Assembly (NCBI GenBank): GCA_024233215.1
Contig: JACKPW010000002.1
Location: 434,001 to 498,000 of the forward strand
DNA: 64,000 nucleotides
Direction: 5' to 3'
Source: Verrucomicrobiales bacterium
GTDB taxonomy: Bacteria > Verrucomicrobiota > Verrucomicrobiia > Limisphaerales > J093
The notes beneath the pieces are model-generated. The model was given only the letters and a program-made list of their open reading frames with translations. It did not search any database and was not told the DNA's origin. Within the stretch, counting starts at the first letter, position 1. The number at the start of each line of letters is the position of its first letter. The position numbers and the translations under genes are program-made. Shown one piece after another: positions 42,461 through 50,484 of the stretch.

Positions 42461-43897
42461 TCACAACGGTCCGCCCTGGCCCCCCGGCGCCGGGAAACCT
42501 GCCGCCGCATCGTCCAGTGCCAGCACCCAGTCGAGATTCTCGCCCGGCGTCGGCGGAGTGAATTCCCGGGTGCCCTGGTTGTTGAACTCCCCGATCACGT
42601 TCGCGCTGCCGTCCCGCGGGTTGAACCACCAGGCCCTGACCTTCGCTCCCTGGATCACATCCATTCGCACCGAAAACCTCCGGCCCACCGGGGCATACAC
42701 CATCGCGTAGCTGCCCTCGCTGTCGCGGGTCGCCACGAAACGATAACGTCCCGCACCCGGCACGGCGGTCGGGACATTGCCGGTCACGATCATCGAGTCA
42801 TCCGGAATGCGGGTGAGGAAGGGACGCGATTCCAGCAGGTGACGGGCATGCTGCATCTGCGCGGCGCCGGGTTGATCGATGGCCTCGTACCACGGCATCA
42901 GCGGGAAATTCACCGGGTCGCGACCCGGCTCCCACATCTGCCAGACGGAGTGGTGTCCGTAGGTGTGGCCGAACGCGCCCGAGAAGAGGTCCCAGTAGAG
43001 CGGCCGCCGAACATCTGCCGCCGTGCTGTGCCCGAACTTCTTCGGATTGAAGGCGACGGGGTGATCCTCGTAAATCGGTTCACCATCCAGGACCGGTTTG
43101 GCCGGAGCGCGATCGTAATCCGCGCGGGTCTGGTCGTAGCGATCGGTGAAGTCGGTGCCATGGCCGTTCTGGCGCATGTTGAAGTCCAGCCAGTCGTCCG
43201 CGTGGAACCACTCGGCCGATCCGCGTCCGCCGGTCGGATGGAAGGTCATCAGGTGCCGGCCTTCGTCACCCCGGCCGAGGCCCTCCGCCATCGCGCGAAT
43301 GATGGCCTTGTGCGCGTCGTTTTCGATCGGGCGGTCGCCCCCGAGAATCCAGATCACGTTGGCGTCCCGGTAGCGACGCCCAAGCCATTCGCCGTAAACC
43401 GCGGCGTTGTCCGGCGTGAAGATCTCGGGGCCGACGCCCCACTTCTGGTTCCACTTGTCGCCCCAGGTGGGCAGCAGGCCTATCCAGAGGCCGAGCTGGT
43501 TGGCGCGCCCCACGGTTTCGTCGACGTCGTCCCAATAGTCGTTGCTCGGGCCGTCCTTGACGTCGGGGTGGGTGGGATCGAGATCAATCAACGGTCTGTG
43601 CCCGTTGGCATTGGGGGTGGCCAACCCGTCGAGTTCCGCCAGGGCCACCGCCTGGATGACCGTGAAGCCGAGGCGCGCGCGGTTCTCGAGATAGCGACCC
43701 GCCTCCTCGTGGTTGAGCCGGTGGAACAGTTCCCAGGCGGTGTCGCCGAGGTAGAAGAACGGCCGGCCATCCTCGTGCACGAGAAAGCGGCGATTGGCCG
43801 AGACCTTCAGTTGTTCTCCGGCGGAAACACCAAGCGGAAGGACCAAGGCGACGAGACCGGCGACCCGGAGGGCATCGGTTGGGTGACGGATTATCAT
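42461..43897 (-). CDS. Secreted DUF4038 glycoside hydrolase (apiosidase-like)
   Basis: 478 residues from ATG 43897 with a signal peptide (ALRVAGLVALVLPLGVSAGE). The DUF4038 TIM barrel opens LVHEDGRPFFYLGDTAWELF and contains NQLGLWIGLLPTWGDKWN, VIWILGGDRP and PVLDGEPIYEDHP, where the acidic residues resemble those used by the GH140 apiosidase of rhamnogalacturonan II breakdown. The C-terminal 90 residues match the collagen-binding-like beta domain that usually follows (YRFVATRDSEGSYAMVYAP, AWWFNPRDGSA). It likely cleaves a plant cell-wall side chain outside the cytoplasm; the true sugar is not certain. Confidence 0.86.
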   Translation of the reverse strand: MIIRHPTDALRVAGLVALVLPLGVSAGEQLKVSANRRFLVHEDGRPFFYLGDTAWELFHRLNHEEAGRYLENRARLGFTVIQAVALAELDGLATPNANGHRPLIDLDPTHPDVKDGPSNDYWDDVDETVGRANQLGLWIGLLPTWGDKWNQKWGVGPEIFTPDNAAVYGEWLGRRYRDANVIWILGGDRPIENDAHKAIIRAMAEGLGRGDEGRHLMTFHPTGGRGSAEWFHADDWLDFNMRQNGHGTDFTDRYDQTRADYDRAPAKPVLDGEPIYEDHPVAFNPKKFGHSTAADVRRPLYWDLFSGAFGHTYGHHSVWQMWEPGRDPVNFPLMPWYEAIDQPGAAQMQHARHLLESRPFLTRIPDDSMIVTGNVPTAVPGAGRYRFVATRDSEGSYAMVYAPVGRRFSVRMDVIQGAKVRAWWFNPRDGSANVIGEFNNQGTREFTPPTPGENLDWVLALDDAAAGFPAPGGQGGPL

Positions 43898-43967
43898 GCC
43901 CGGCAGAGTGCCCGAATCGCCCGCGGAGACCAATCCGGAAAATCCGGGCGGCCGGGTCCCGGGGAGG

Positions 43968-44225
43968 TCAGGTTCGATAAACCTCTTTCCGGTCGCCCAC
44001 GTCGATCACCAGTACCAGGAGTTGAGGATCATGGATTTCGTAGATCACCCGAAACGATCCAACACGCACCCGCCAAGCTTCGCGGCCGGTGAGCTTCCTC
44101 GCACCCGGAGGTCTGGGCTGTTTCGCGAGGCTGCGGATGGCTTGGATGATACGGTCCCGAGCCGGATTGACGATCTTGGACAATGACCGCTGTGCGCGAC
44201 GCTCGATGAGAATCTGGTAGCTCAC
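43968..44225 (-). CDS. RelE/ParE-type toxin
   Basis: 85 residues: YQILIERRAQRSLSKI, then ARDRIIQAIRSLAKQPRPPG and ARKLTGREAWRVRVGSFRVI, and YEIHDPQLLVLVIDVGDRKEVYR. This is the compact RelE fold with the usual basic residues (Arg54-type positions and the C-terminal Arg/Tyr). RelE toxins cut mRNA at the ribosome, ParE toxins poison gyrase; sequence alone favours RelE. It overlaps the antitoxin stop by 4 nt. Confidence 0.9.
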   Translation of the reverse strand: MSYQILIERRAQRSLSKIVNPARDRIIQAIRSLAKQPRPPGARKLTGREAWRVRVGSFRVIYEIHDPQLLVLVIDVGDRKEVYRT

Positions 44226-44425
44226 CCAGAGTGGCTCTCGTTGAGCTCCGACACCGCCTGCTCAAAGGGGATCAACTCGGACGGCTGTTGCTTTGCCTCA
44301 TCGTAGGCTTGGATATCTGCAAGCTCTTCCAGGGCTTCCTGAATCCGCTGCCATTCGGCGATGGGCACGACCACGGCTTTACGCCTGCCCTGAGTGTCCA
44401 CCACATAGTCTTGAACGGCTTTCAT
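44222..44425 (-). CDS. Antitoxin of the RelE/ParE pair
   Basis: 67 residues starting at ATG 44425: MKAVQDYVVDTQGRRKAVVV, then PIAEWQRIQEALEELADIQA and an acidic tail. The short beta strand plus helix pattern fits the Phd/YefM-RelB-like antitoxins, which bind DNA as dimers and neutralise the toxin. The frame continues upstream of 44425, but that part has no conservation pattern and runs through the solitary repeat at 44587, so I chose the Met that matches the family length. It should repress its own promoter just upstream. Confidence 0.8.
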   Translation of the reverse strand: MKAVQDYVVDTQGRRKAVVVPIAEWQRIQEALEELADIQAYDEAKQQPSELIPFEQAVSELNESHSG

Positions 44426-44586
44426 GGCTTGTTCTGTCTGTTGAAGTGGGAATTCTGCTTTACCCGGCAGCGAAATGCAATCTCCTCCCCGCCATACAAG
44501 GGTTCTGGATGTTGTTAAATGACGCCAGGACCGGACATCTCGGAACGGAGTCCTTTCATGTGACCGGACTCCCCGAAAAGGCGATA

Positions 44587-44609
44587 TGACAATATCAAGA
44601 ACCGACCCC
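44587..44609. mobile_element. Solitary terminal repeat of the MITE-like family
   Basis: The reverse complement starts GGGGTCGGTTCTTGATAT and differs from the left end of the 36892-37005 element at one of 23 positions. No partner end lies within a few hundred bases. It is 9 nt from the stop codon of the aldehyde dehydrogenase homologue, again at the 3' end of a gene. Confidence 0.75.
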
Positions 44610-44618
44610 ATTGGAGTG

Positions 44619-46076
44619 CTACCATCCCCGTTCGAGGGGGCGGCGTTTCCAGAGGAACTCGAACAGGTTGCCCTCGTGCGGCTGGTCCCAGGAGACTTTC
44701 ATGGTGGGGACGGGACCGATGTTCAACCGCTCGATGTTCGGTGCCGCGAGGAGCCGGCGCTGAAAGGCCTCGTTGCGGGTGATCGCGCTGACTGCCAGGG
44801 TCTCGCCCATGCGCTCGATCATCTCCGCCTGCGGCACCTCCACCACGCAGGCATAGGGGCAGAGGAACTCCCGGCCTGCGAGGGGATGATCGAAGGAGTC
44901 GGCGCGGATGATGGTGGGCCGGAGGTAGGTGGCTCCCTCGAAGATCACCTGCCGCGGGCCTTCACGGAACCGGGCAGTCACCTCGTCGGCGCCCGGGGTT
45001 TTCAATCCTTCCTCGATCTGGGCATCGATGTAATCCGCCATCCTGGGATTGGCGAAGGCGGACAGCCGGGCCGCGGGATCGTCGGCCGACAGCGGCGTCA
45101 CCGGTCCCAGCTCGCGGCCCAGGGCCTCGGCAATCTCCCGGGCATATCGTGGGACGACGATGGCACTGGCGTTGATGCAGGAGCGGCCGCCGTTCTCGGA
45201 GATGCTTCGCACCATGACGTCGACAAAATCGGGCCAATCTTCGATGCAGTCCTCGCCGATGAGTACCTTGCTCCAGCCGGGGCCGTGAACCTGCACCGAG
45301 GGATCGCCCGCGTAACGTTCGATGGTCGCCTGGTCCCCGAAGATGAGGGATCGCCCGCAGCGTCGCATGATCTCGCTGGCCCCCTCATGATCGGTGGGGT
45401 AGAATCCGAACGCTTCCGCGGGCACCCCGGCGGCGATGAATGCCTGGATCAGCCGGTAGGGGGTCCAGGGTTCCTCGCGTCCGGGCTTCAGGACCACGGG
45501 GGTCTTGAGGGGGATCGCCGGCAGCCAGAGCGAATTCACCGCCGGGGAATTGCTTGGCATCACGAGGCCCAGCGCCGGGGCGGCGGGAAACCAGGCCTGC
45601 CGCACCCCGTCCTGCTCTCCCTCCCCGCGGTCGAGCAGGGTGAAGTCGAGTCCGCGCGAAAGCCCCTTGAGCACCGAGCCGCTGTGGATCAGCGCCGCGT
45701 GTATCTTCTCCATGTTGCGCCGGACCATGTTGTGCGGCAGACCGCTGGTGGCCGAGAGGGTCCGGGTGTAGTCGTCCGGGGACTGTGAATGGCCGCGGTT
45801 GCCCAGTGGGAGGGTGCCGTTCAGAAACAGCTCGCCGGCTTTCCTCGCCCGTTCGATCAATTCCGCGACAGTAAAGCGCTCGAGCGCGGTCCGGCTGTCC
45901 CCGATACGACGCAGGTCCTTGCGAACGATTCCGGCGTTGACGCTGGAGACGACCGCCCGGACCGCGCCGGTGCGGCAGTCCTTCACCTCGATCTGGTCGA
46001 GGCTTTCGTAGCTTCGCCCGAGCCGAAGCGCGGGGAGATGCGGGATGTTGCTGCTGCTGCTGCTGATCATGGTCAT
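44619..46076 (-). CDS. Aldehyde dehydrogenase superfamily protein lacking the usual Glu base
   Basis: 485 residues from ATG 46076 (ATG 46070 also possible). The ALDH fold is clear: AAPALGLVMPSNSPAVNSLW, PVVLKPGREEPWTPYRLIQ, LIFGDQATIERYAGD, and the catalytic Cys near residue 300 in ENGGRSCINASAIV. The ELGGK box, which normally supplies the general-base Glu, is replaced by GPGWSK. That loss is typical of CoA-acylating aldehyde dehydrogenases, so the product may be an acyl-CoA rather than an acid. The N terminus has a serine run (ISSSSSN). It lies between two toxin-antitoxin pairs. The substrate is unknown. Confidence 0.8.
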   Translation of the reverse strand: MTMISSSSSNIPHLPALRLGRSYESLDQIEVKDCRTGAVRAVVSSVNAGIVRKDLRRIGDSRTALERFTVAELIERARKAGELFLNGTLPLGNRGHSQSPDDYTRTLSATSGLPHNMVRRNMEKIHAALIHSGSVLKGLSRGLDFTLLDRGEGEQDGVRQAWFPAAPALGLVMPSNSPAVNSLWLPAIPLKTPVVLKPGREEPWTPYRLIQAFIAAGVPAEAFGFYPTDHEGASEIMRRCGRSLIFGDQATIERYAGDPSVQVHGPGWSKVLIGEDCIEDWPDFVDVMVRSISENGGRSCINASAIVVPRYAREIAEALGRELGPVTPLSADDPAARLSAFANPRMADYIDAQIEEGLKTPGADEVTARFREGPRQVIFEGATYLRPTIIRADSFDHPLAGREFLCPYACVVEVPQAEMIERMGETLAVSAITRNEAFQRRLLAAPNIERLNIGPVPTMKVSWDQPHEGNLFEFLWKRRPLERGW

Positions 46077-46243
46077 GGTTGCTGTGCCAAGGCCGGAGAT
46101 TATAGCGCAGAATGGGAAACGCGCCACCCGGTTCGCCGCTGACGTCCGCGACTGTCCGGCGCCATTCCTGATGGCCTGCCGTCGGACCCTGGGGCTGCTG
46201 CATCGCCGGGTTCCCAATCCGCCGGCCCAGCGCGCCCACCCCG

Positions 46244-46708
46244 TCAAGCCCGCAGGAGTTGCACCTTCAGTCCGGCAGCGCGGGCGGCTTTTGCCTGGTT
46301 GGCGTCGCCAGTTACGAACAAGTCCGCGGCCGTCATCTGTGCGCCCGCGATGTGGAGCAGATCGAAGGCTCCAATCACGCTCGTGCCCCCGTGCGTCGCG
46401 CCAACCAGTTCGGCGCGGTGCGGGAGGTCCTCGGGTTCGAGTCGCACCCGCTGCCAGAGCCCACGTTGCACGTCCGCCAGCGCATCCCTGGCAATCTGTT
46501 CAAGGGCGGCCCGCGGGGCCGGGGCAGGACGACGGGCCGCGACGTTGCGCAGGGACTGGGCCACCTCAAGCGCGTGCAGCCAGGTCCAGGGCTTCACCTG
46601 GCCCACTGCGGCATCCCACGCCTCGCCGGCCGCGGCGTGCAGCGCGTCGAACGGCAGCAGCAACGCCAGGATGGCGGAGGTGTCCAGATAGGCGATCCTG
46701 GCACTCAT
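46244..46708 (-). CDS. PIN-domain toxin (VapC-like)
   Basis: 154 residues. IAYLDTSAILALLLPFDALH carries the first PIN aspartate; AFDLLHIAGAQMTAADLFVTGDANQAKAARAAG supplies the later acidic residues (D of FDLLH, D of TGDANQ). PIN toxins cut tRNA or rRNA with Mg or Mn. Its start overlaps the antitoxin stop by 4 nt. It is slightly longer than a minimal VapC (about 130). The frame carries no sign of damage. Confidence 0.85.
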   Translation of the reverse strand: MSARIAYLDTSAILALLLPFDALHAAAGEAWDAAVGQVKPWTWLHALEVAQSLRNVAARRPAPAPRAALEQIARDALADVQRGLWQRVRLEPEDLPHRAELVGATHGGTSVIGAFDLLHIAGAQMTAADLFVTGDANQAKAARAAGLKVQLLRA

Positions 46709-46956
46709 TGGGTGCGCTCGCGGTGCAGGTCTTCGGCGACGTTCGTTGCCGGCTTGCTTCCCGGCTTCGCCCCCGCGGCAATGGACCGGGCACGAATCTC
46801 CGCGGCCGTCATCACCTCGGCGGGTTCCTCAAACCGAATCACCAGATACCTGGGCTTGCCGTCATGAGTGACAATGGCCGGTTCGCCGATGGGAACGCTT
46901 TCCCTCACTTCCGGACGGTTTGCCCATTCGCGTAGGGCGAAAGTGTAGGTCTTCAT
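46705..46956 (-). CDS. Antitoxin of the PIN pair (Phd/YefM-like)
   Basis: 83 residues: KTYTFALREWANRPEVRESV, then GEPAIVTHDGKPRYLVIRFE and a charged helical tail ending HRERTQ. The central ITRHGKPVAVL-like strand (AIVTHDGKPRYLVI) marks the Phd/YefM fold, whose N-terminal half binds DNA and whose tail wraps the toxin. It is the first gene of the pair, with a 4-nt ATGA overlap to the PIN gene. Confidence 0.82.
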   Translation of the reverse strand: MKTYTFALREWANRPEVRESVPIGEPAIVTHDGKPRYLVIRFEEPAEVMTAAEIRARSIAAGAKPGSKPATNVAEDLHRERTQ

Positions 46957-47123
46957 GCGTCAACGGTGCCTGTTGACATACGAACCGTCAAGGGGTGTCG
47001 CCCGCTCCAGGCCCTCGATCATGGCAGAAACCGGTCGACGCGCGTCACCTTGCCCCACGCTGCGGACGAGGCGAAAGCCCTTATCGGCAAGTGGTTTGGG
47101 GTGGATCGAAGAAACTGGAGATG

Positions 47124-47208
47124 TGGTGCGGTTAGCAGGATTTGAACCTGCACGCCCGAAGGCACTACCACCTCAAGGTAGCGTGTCTGCCAATTCCACC
47201 ATAACCGC
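47124..47208 (-). tRNA. tRNA-Leu (GAG)
   Basis: The reverse strand gives a 7-bp acceptor stem GCGGTTA/TAACCGC, an anticodon stem CTACC/GGTAG with loop TTGAGGT (anticodon GAG at 47172-47174), a long variable arm around TGCCTTCGGGCGT, and a T-arm GCAGGTTCAAATCCTGC. The long arm and anticodon identify leucine. The 3' CCA is encoded, at 47124-47126. Confidence 0.95.
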
Positions 47209-47388
47209 AGCAGCGACCCGTAGTTAAGGCCTCCCGGCGCACCGGCGCAAGCGTAATTCCCCGACTGCGCGATTCCCCCGCCTGCGGTTTGCGGGTTCAC
47301 GGCCCCTGCCGTGGCCCGCGGGCTCCCACCGGGAACCGGCCCTGCGGCTCGACGCCAGCCGGTCTTCCCGGCTTGGTTTGTCTCATCA

Positions 47389-47416
47389 TGCACTGCACTG
47401 CACTGCACTGCACTGC
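47389..47416. repeat. Pentanucleotide microsatellite (CTGCA)n
   Basis: About five and a half copies of the 5-mer GCACT in tandem, starting after TCATCAT and ending before GGGCG. It lies between tRNA-Leu and the stop codon of the aminopeptidase gene, in a 255-bp spacer with no other recognised feature. It overlaps no real gene. Confidence 0.85.
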
Positions 47417-47463
47417 GGGCGTTGCTCCCGCCTCCTTCCATTGGCCTGCTGCGCCATCGCGGC

Positions 47464-50145
47464 TTACCGCTTCGCTTGCGCCGGTGCGGCTGATGCGTCG
47501 ACACGCTTCGAGAGCTTGTCGAGATCGTCGCGCAACTGGCGGTTGGCGTCCTTCAGCTCCAGCACCTCGCGCCGCAGGTCATTCAATTCGGCGGACGGCG
47601 CCTTGTCCGAGCGCAGCCGGTTGATCGCGTCCCGTGCCGCTCCCGCCAGGCCGTCGTCATCGCCGGCTCCGGAGAACGTCTCGAGCACCGGGATCGCCCG
47701 GTCTTCCCCCAGGTCTCCCAGCGCCTGCAGGGCCGCACGGCGCACCCGGTGATCCCGTTCCTCCGTGGCACCGACGAGAAAGTCCTTCACGGCGGTGCGA
47801 TCCTCCGTGTGTCGGGCCAGGAAAGCCAGTGTGCGCAGGGCGCTGCCGAAGTCGCCGGAACGGAACGCGTCGCGTCGCGTCCGGAGCGTTTTCAACAGGG
47901 GGTCGATGAACGCGGGATCGTCACGACCGCGCATGGCCCGGATGGCCGCCTCGGCCACGAGATTCTCAAACGAGTCGACCTCCAGCAGCTGGATCAACTG
48001 TTCCGACACCCCCTTGTCCGGACAGCCGTCAAGCGCGCCGATGACGTCGCGTTTGAGGTCGGGATTGTTCGTGCCATCCAGCGCCTTCCGAAGCGCGGCG
48101 AAAGCCTCTTCGGAGTAGAACCCGCGGAGGCCGCCCAGCACCGCGCGCAGCACGCGTTCGTCGTCCTGGTCGGTGCTGCGGAGCAACTCGTCCAGGGCCT
48201 GGTCGTTGTGGATCTTGCGCAGCGCCTGCGCCGCCTCGGTTCGCACCCCGTAGAAGCCGTCCTCACGGAGCACGCGTCCCAGCCGGGCCACGGTTGCCCG
48301 GTCCTTGCGATCCGCGAGTTTCTGCACGGCGAACAACCGGCCGAGCATGTCGCCTTCATCGTCGAGCTGTGCCCGAAGCATCGGCATGGGCAGGTCGAGG
48401 TTCACCTGCGCCAGAACCGTGAAGTCGGGATCGACGCGGAAGATGGCCGGCGCCTGGGGCAGGGGAAACTCGAAGTCCTGGGACGCGTCGCGGATGGTCA
48501 CTTCGCGGTCCGCCAGCAGGTCATTGCCCTTGAACCGCAGGGTCAATGGAAACCGGAACAGCAGCACGTTGTCGGACAGCTTCTGGGTTTGCTTGACCGA
48601 GACGCGGGCCAGCTTGTTCGGTTCGTCCCAGCGATAGGTGACGTCGAGGATCGGCGTGCCGGCATGATAGACCCATTGATCGAGGAAGGCGTCCCACGAA
48701 CGGCCGGAGAGCTCCTCGAGCACGTCATTGAGATCGTCAGTGGTGACGACCCCGAATGCGTGCCGATCAAGGTAGGTGCGGATGCAACGACGATACAGTT
48801 CCTCGCCGAGCTGGGACCGCAGCATGTGGAGGACCCAGCCGCCCTTGGGATAGGCGCGGAAACTGAACTGTTCGTCGGGGCTCTTGAACGTGCGGTTGAC
48901 GATGGGGGTCTGGTCGTCCTGATGACCGAGCACGCCGCGGGCATCGTGCCACATCGAGAGCAGGAAGGAGTCGCGTCCGTTCTTCTCACGGTCATAGAGA
49001 TTCTCGTAGTAGGTGGCGAAACCCTCGTTCAACCAGAGGTGGCTCCAGTCCTTGCAGGTGACGAAATCGCCGAACCATTGATGCGCCATCTCGTGCGCGA
49101 CAAGCCCCTGGCTGCTGCGGAGCCGGCCGACCTCGTCCGGGAACAGGGTGTGGTCGGTCAGGATCGTGAGCGAGGTGTTCTCCATCCCGCCGGCCACGAA
49201 ATCCTGCACGCAGACCTGGCCGTACTTGTCCCACGGATACAGGACACCGATCTCGCGCTCGAAGAACGCCATGATATCGCGGGTATCCTGGAAGGAGTTT
49301 CGCATGATGTCCGCCTGCGAAGCCGGGGCGTGGAAGGTCAGGGGCACATCTCGCCACTGGTCCTCGATGCCTTTGAAATACCCCGCCGCCAGCGCCATCA
49401 AGTAGGTCACATGCGGCTTGTCCTGGAGCCAACGCACGGTCGCCGTACCGCCGGCCTCATCGACTTTCCGGCTCACCTGGTGGCCGTTCGAGAGGACGGT
49501 CATGCCGGCGGGAACCGTGCAGGTGATTTCCGAGGTAAACTTCTCGTTGGGCGAGTCGTAGCAGGGATACCAATGGCGCGCCAGTTCCGCCTCGCCCTGC
49601 GAAAAGAGGTGGGTGTCCTCCGGACGATAGCCCAATTCCGGGGTGCGGAAGTAGAGCCCCTGCTTCGGCTCGGCCGAGTAGGCAATGGTGACGGTCGCCT
49701 CCTCCTCCGGCGGCAGCGGGGGATCGAAAGTGATGGTGATTCCGTCGGCATCCACCTGCCAGGCCTGGAAGGGCGCGGAGGCTTCGAGCTTCGAAACGGC
49801 CAGGTCCACGGCGTCCAGCCGCAACTGACGCAACGGCTTCGCAATCGGGGCAAACCGCAGCATCGCCACGCCGGCCACGGTGCGGTTCGTGAAATCCGGC
49901 GTCACTTCAAGCGCAAGATGGAGAATGTCCACCCGGCGGTCGGGGGCGTACTGGCGTCCCTCAACGGAATTTGCCGGTGCGAGGAAACCGGCCTGGGACT
50001 CGCGACAAACCAAGGTTTCCGAGACGTCATTCGCCCGGATCCAAACCGGGAGAGTCAGACCAAGCAGCAGGATGGGGATGAGGGGACGGCGGGCGCCGGA
50101 GCGGCGGGTCGCGGCGGCGGGAAGTTGAACGCGTCGCAATAACAT
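47464..50145 (-). CDS. M1 family aminopeptidase with C-terminal HEAT repeats
   Basis: 893 residues with a signal peptide. Gluzincin catalytic core: GGMENTSLTI (the GAMEN-like exopeptidase box), HEMAHQWFGDF at 351-355 with the third zinc ligand Glu374 in LWLNEGFATYY, and the typical Tyr further on. From about residue 610 the chain is a series of HEAT/PBS-like helical repeats (for example LADRKDRATVARLGRVLRED and REDGFYGVRTEAAQALRKI), and the last 45 residues (LNDLRREVLELKDANRQL and onward) form a coiled coil. The exopeptidase cuts N-terminal residues in the periplasm; the repeats probably bind a partner or substrate. Most M1 enzymes have a single ERAP1-like domain instead. Confidence 0.92.
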   Translation of the reverse strand: MLLRRVQLPAAATRRSGARRPLIPILLLGLTLPVWIRANDVSETLVCRESQAGFLAPANSVEGRQYAPDRRVDILHLALEVTPDFTNRTVAGVAMLRFAPIAKPLRQLRLDAVDLAVSKLEASAPFQAWQVDADGITITFDPPLPPEEEATVTIAYSAEPKQGLYFRTPELGYRPEDTHLFSQGEAELARHWYPCYDSPNEKFTSEITCTVPAGMTVLSNGHQVSRKVDEAGGTATVRWLQDKPHVTYLMALAAGYFKGIEDQWRDVPLTFHAPASQADIMRNSFQDTRDIMAFFEREIGVLYPWDKYGQVCVQDFVAGGMENTSLTILTDHTLFPDEVGRLRSSQGLVAHEMAHQWFGDFVTCKDWSHLWLNEGFATYYENLYDREKNGRDSFLLSMWHDARGVLGHQDDQTPIVNRTFKSPDEQFSFRAYPKGGWVLHMLRSQLGEELYRRCIRTYLDRHAFGVVTTDDLNDVLEELSGRSWDAFLDQWVYHAGTPILDVTYRWDEPNKLARVSVKQTQKLSDNVLLFRFPLTLRFKGNDLLADREVTIRDASQDFEFPLPQAPAIFRVDPDFTVLAQVNLDLPMPMLRAQLDDEGDMLGRLFAVQKLADRKDRATVARLGRVLREDGFYGVRTEAAQALRKIHNDQALDELLRSTDQDDERVLRAVLGGLRGFYSEEAFAALRKALDGTNNPDLKRDVIGALDGCPDKGVSEQLIQLLEVDSFENLVAEAAIRAMRGRDDPAFIDPLLKTLRTRRDAFRSGDFGSALRTLAFLARHTEDRTAVKDFLVGATEERDHRVRRAALQALGDLGEDRAIPVLETFSGAGDDDGLAGAARDAINRLRSDKAPSAELNDLRREVLELKDANRQLRDDLDKLSKRVDASAAPAQAKR

Positions 50146-50484
50146 GCGCGCACGGTAGGCACCCGTGGCTGATTTGCAACCCCCGGGTAGTCGCGGGCGT
50201 CAGTCCGCGCTGATGTTTGCGTAGGGCGAGGGAGTGCTGCGGGAATGCGGCGCGGGGGGGAAGAGCGCGCCGACTGGACGTCGGCGGCTACGGGGCGGGT
50301 AGCCGCGGACGTCAGTCCGCGCACTTCTTTTCGTCCTCACCAAGTTCGACTCGCGAAGGGTGCCCGGGTTCCGCGATCGACGACGGGGGGATGGGGAGGT
50401 GTGGTTTCCGGACAGGGCTGGGGGCGACCTGTTTTAGGGGTGCTTGGGGAGATTTGCGCCGACTGGACGTCGGCGGCCACGGGT
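50146..50484. repeat. 339-bp gap filled with family-A palindromic repeats
   Basis: Three sites: 50187-50211 (GTAGTCGCGGGCGTCAGTCC), an inverted pair at 50268-50323 (GCGCCGACTGGACGTCGGCG, then GTAGCCGCGGACGTCAGTCC), and 50450-50484 (GATTTGCGCCGACTGGACGT), which reaches the end of hflX. Between them is simple GC-rich sequence with no gene. The same units occur at 8233 and 30190. Confidence 0.75.

Noticed and set aside
47019..47504. 161-codon open frame on the minus strand
   Set aside because: It spans tRNA-Leu and the microsatellite.
47749..50142. 797-codon open frame on the plus strand
   Set aside because: Antisense to the M1 aminopeptidase, whose zinc motif and repeats are certain.
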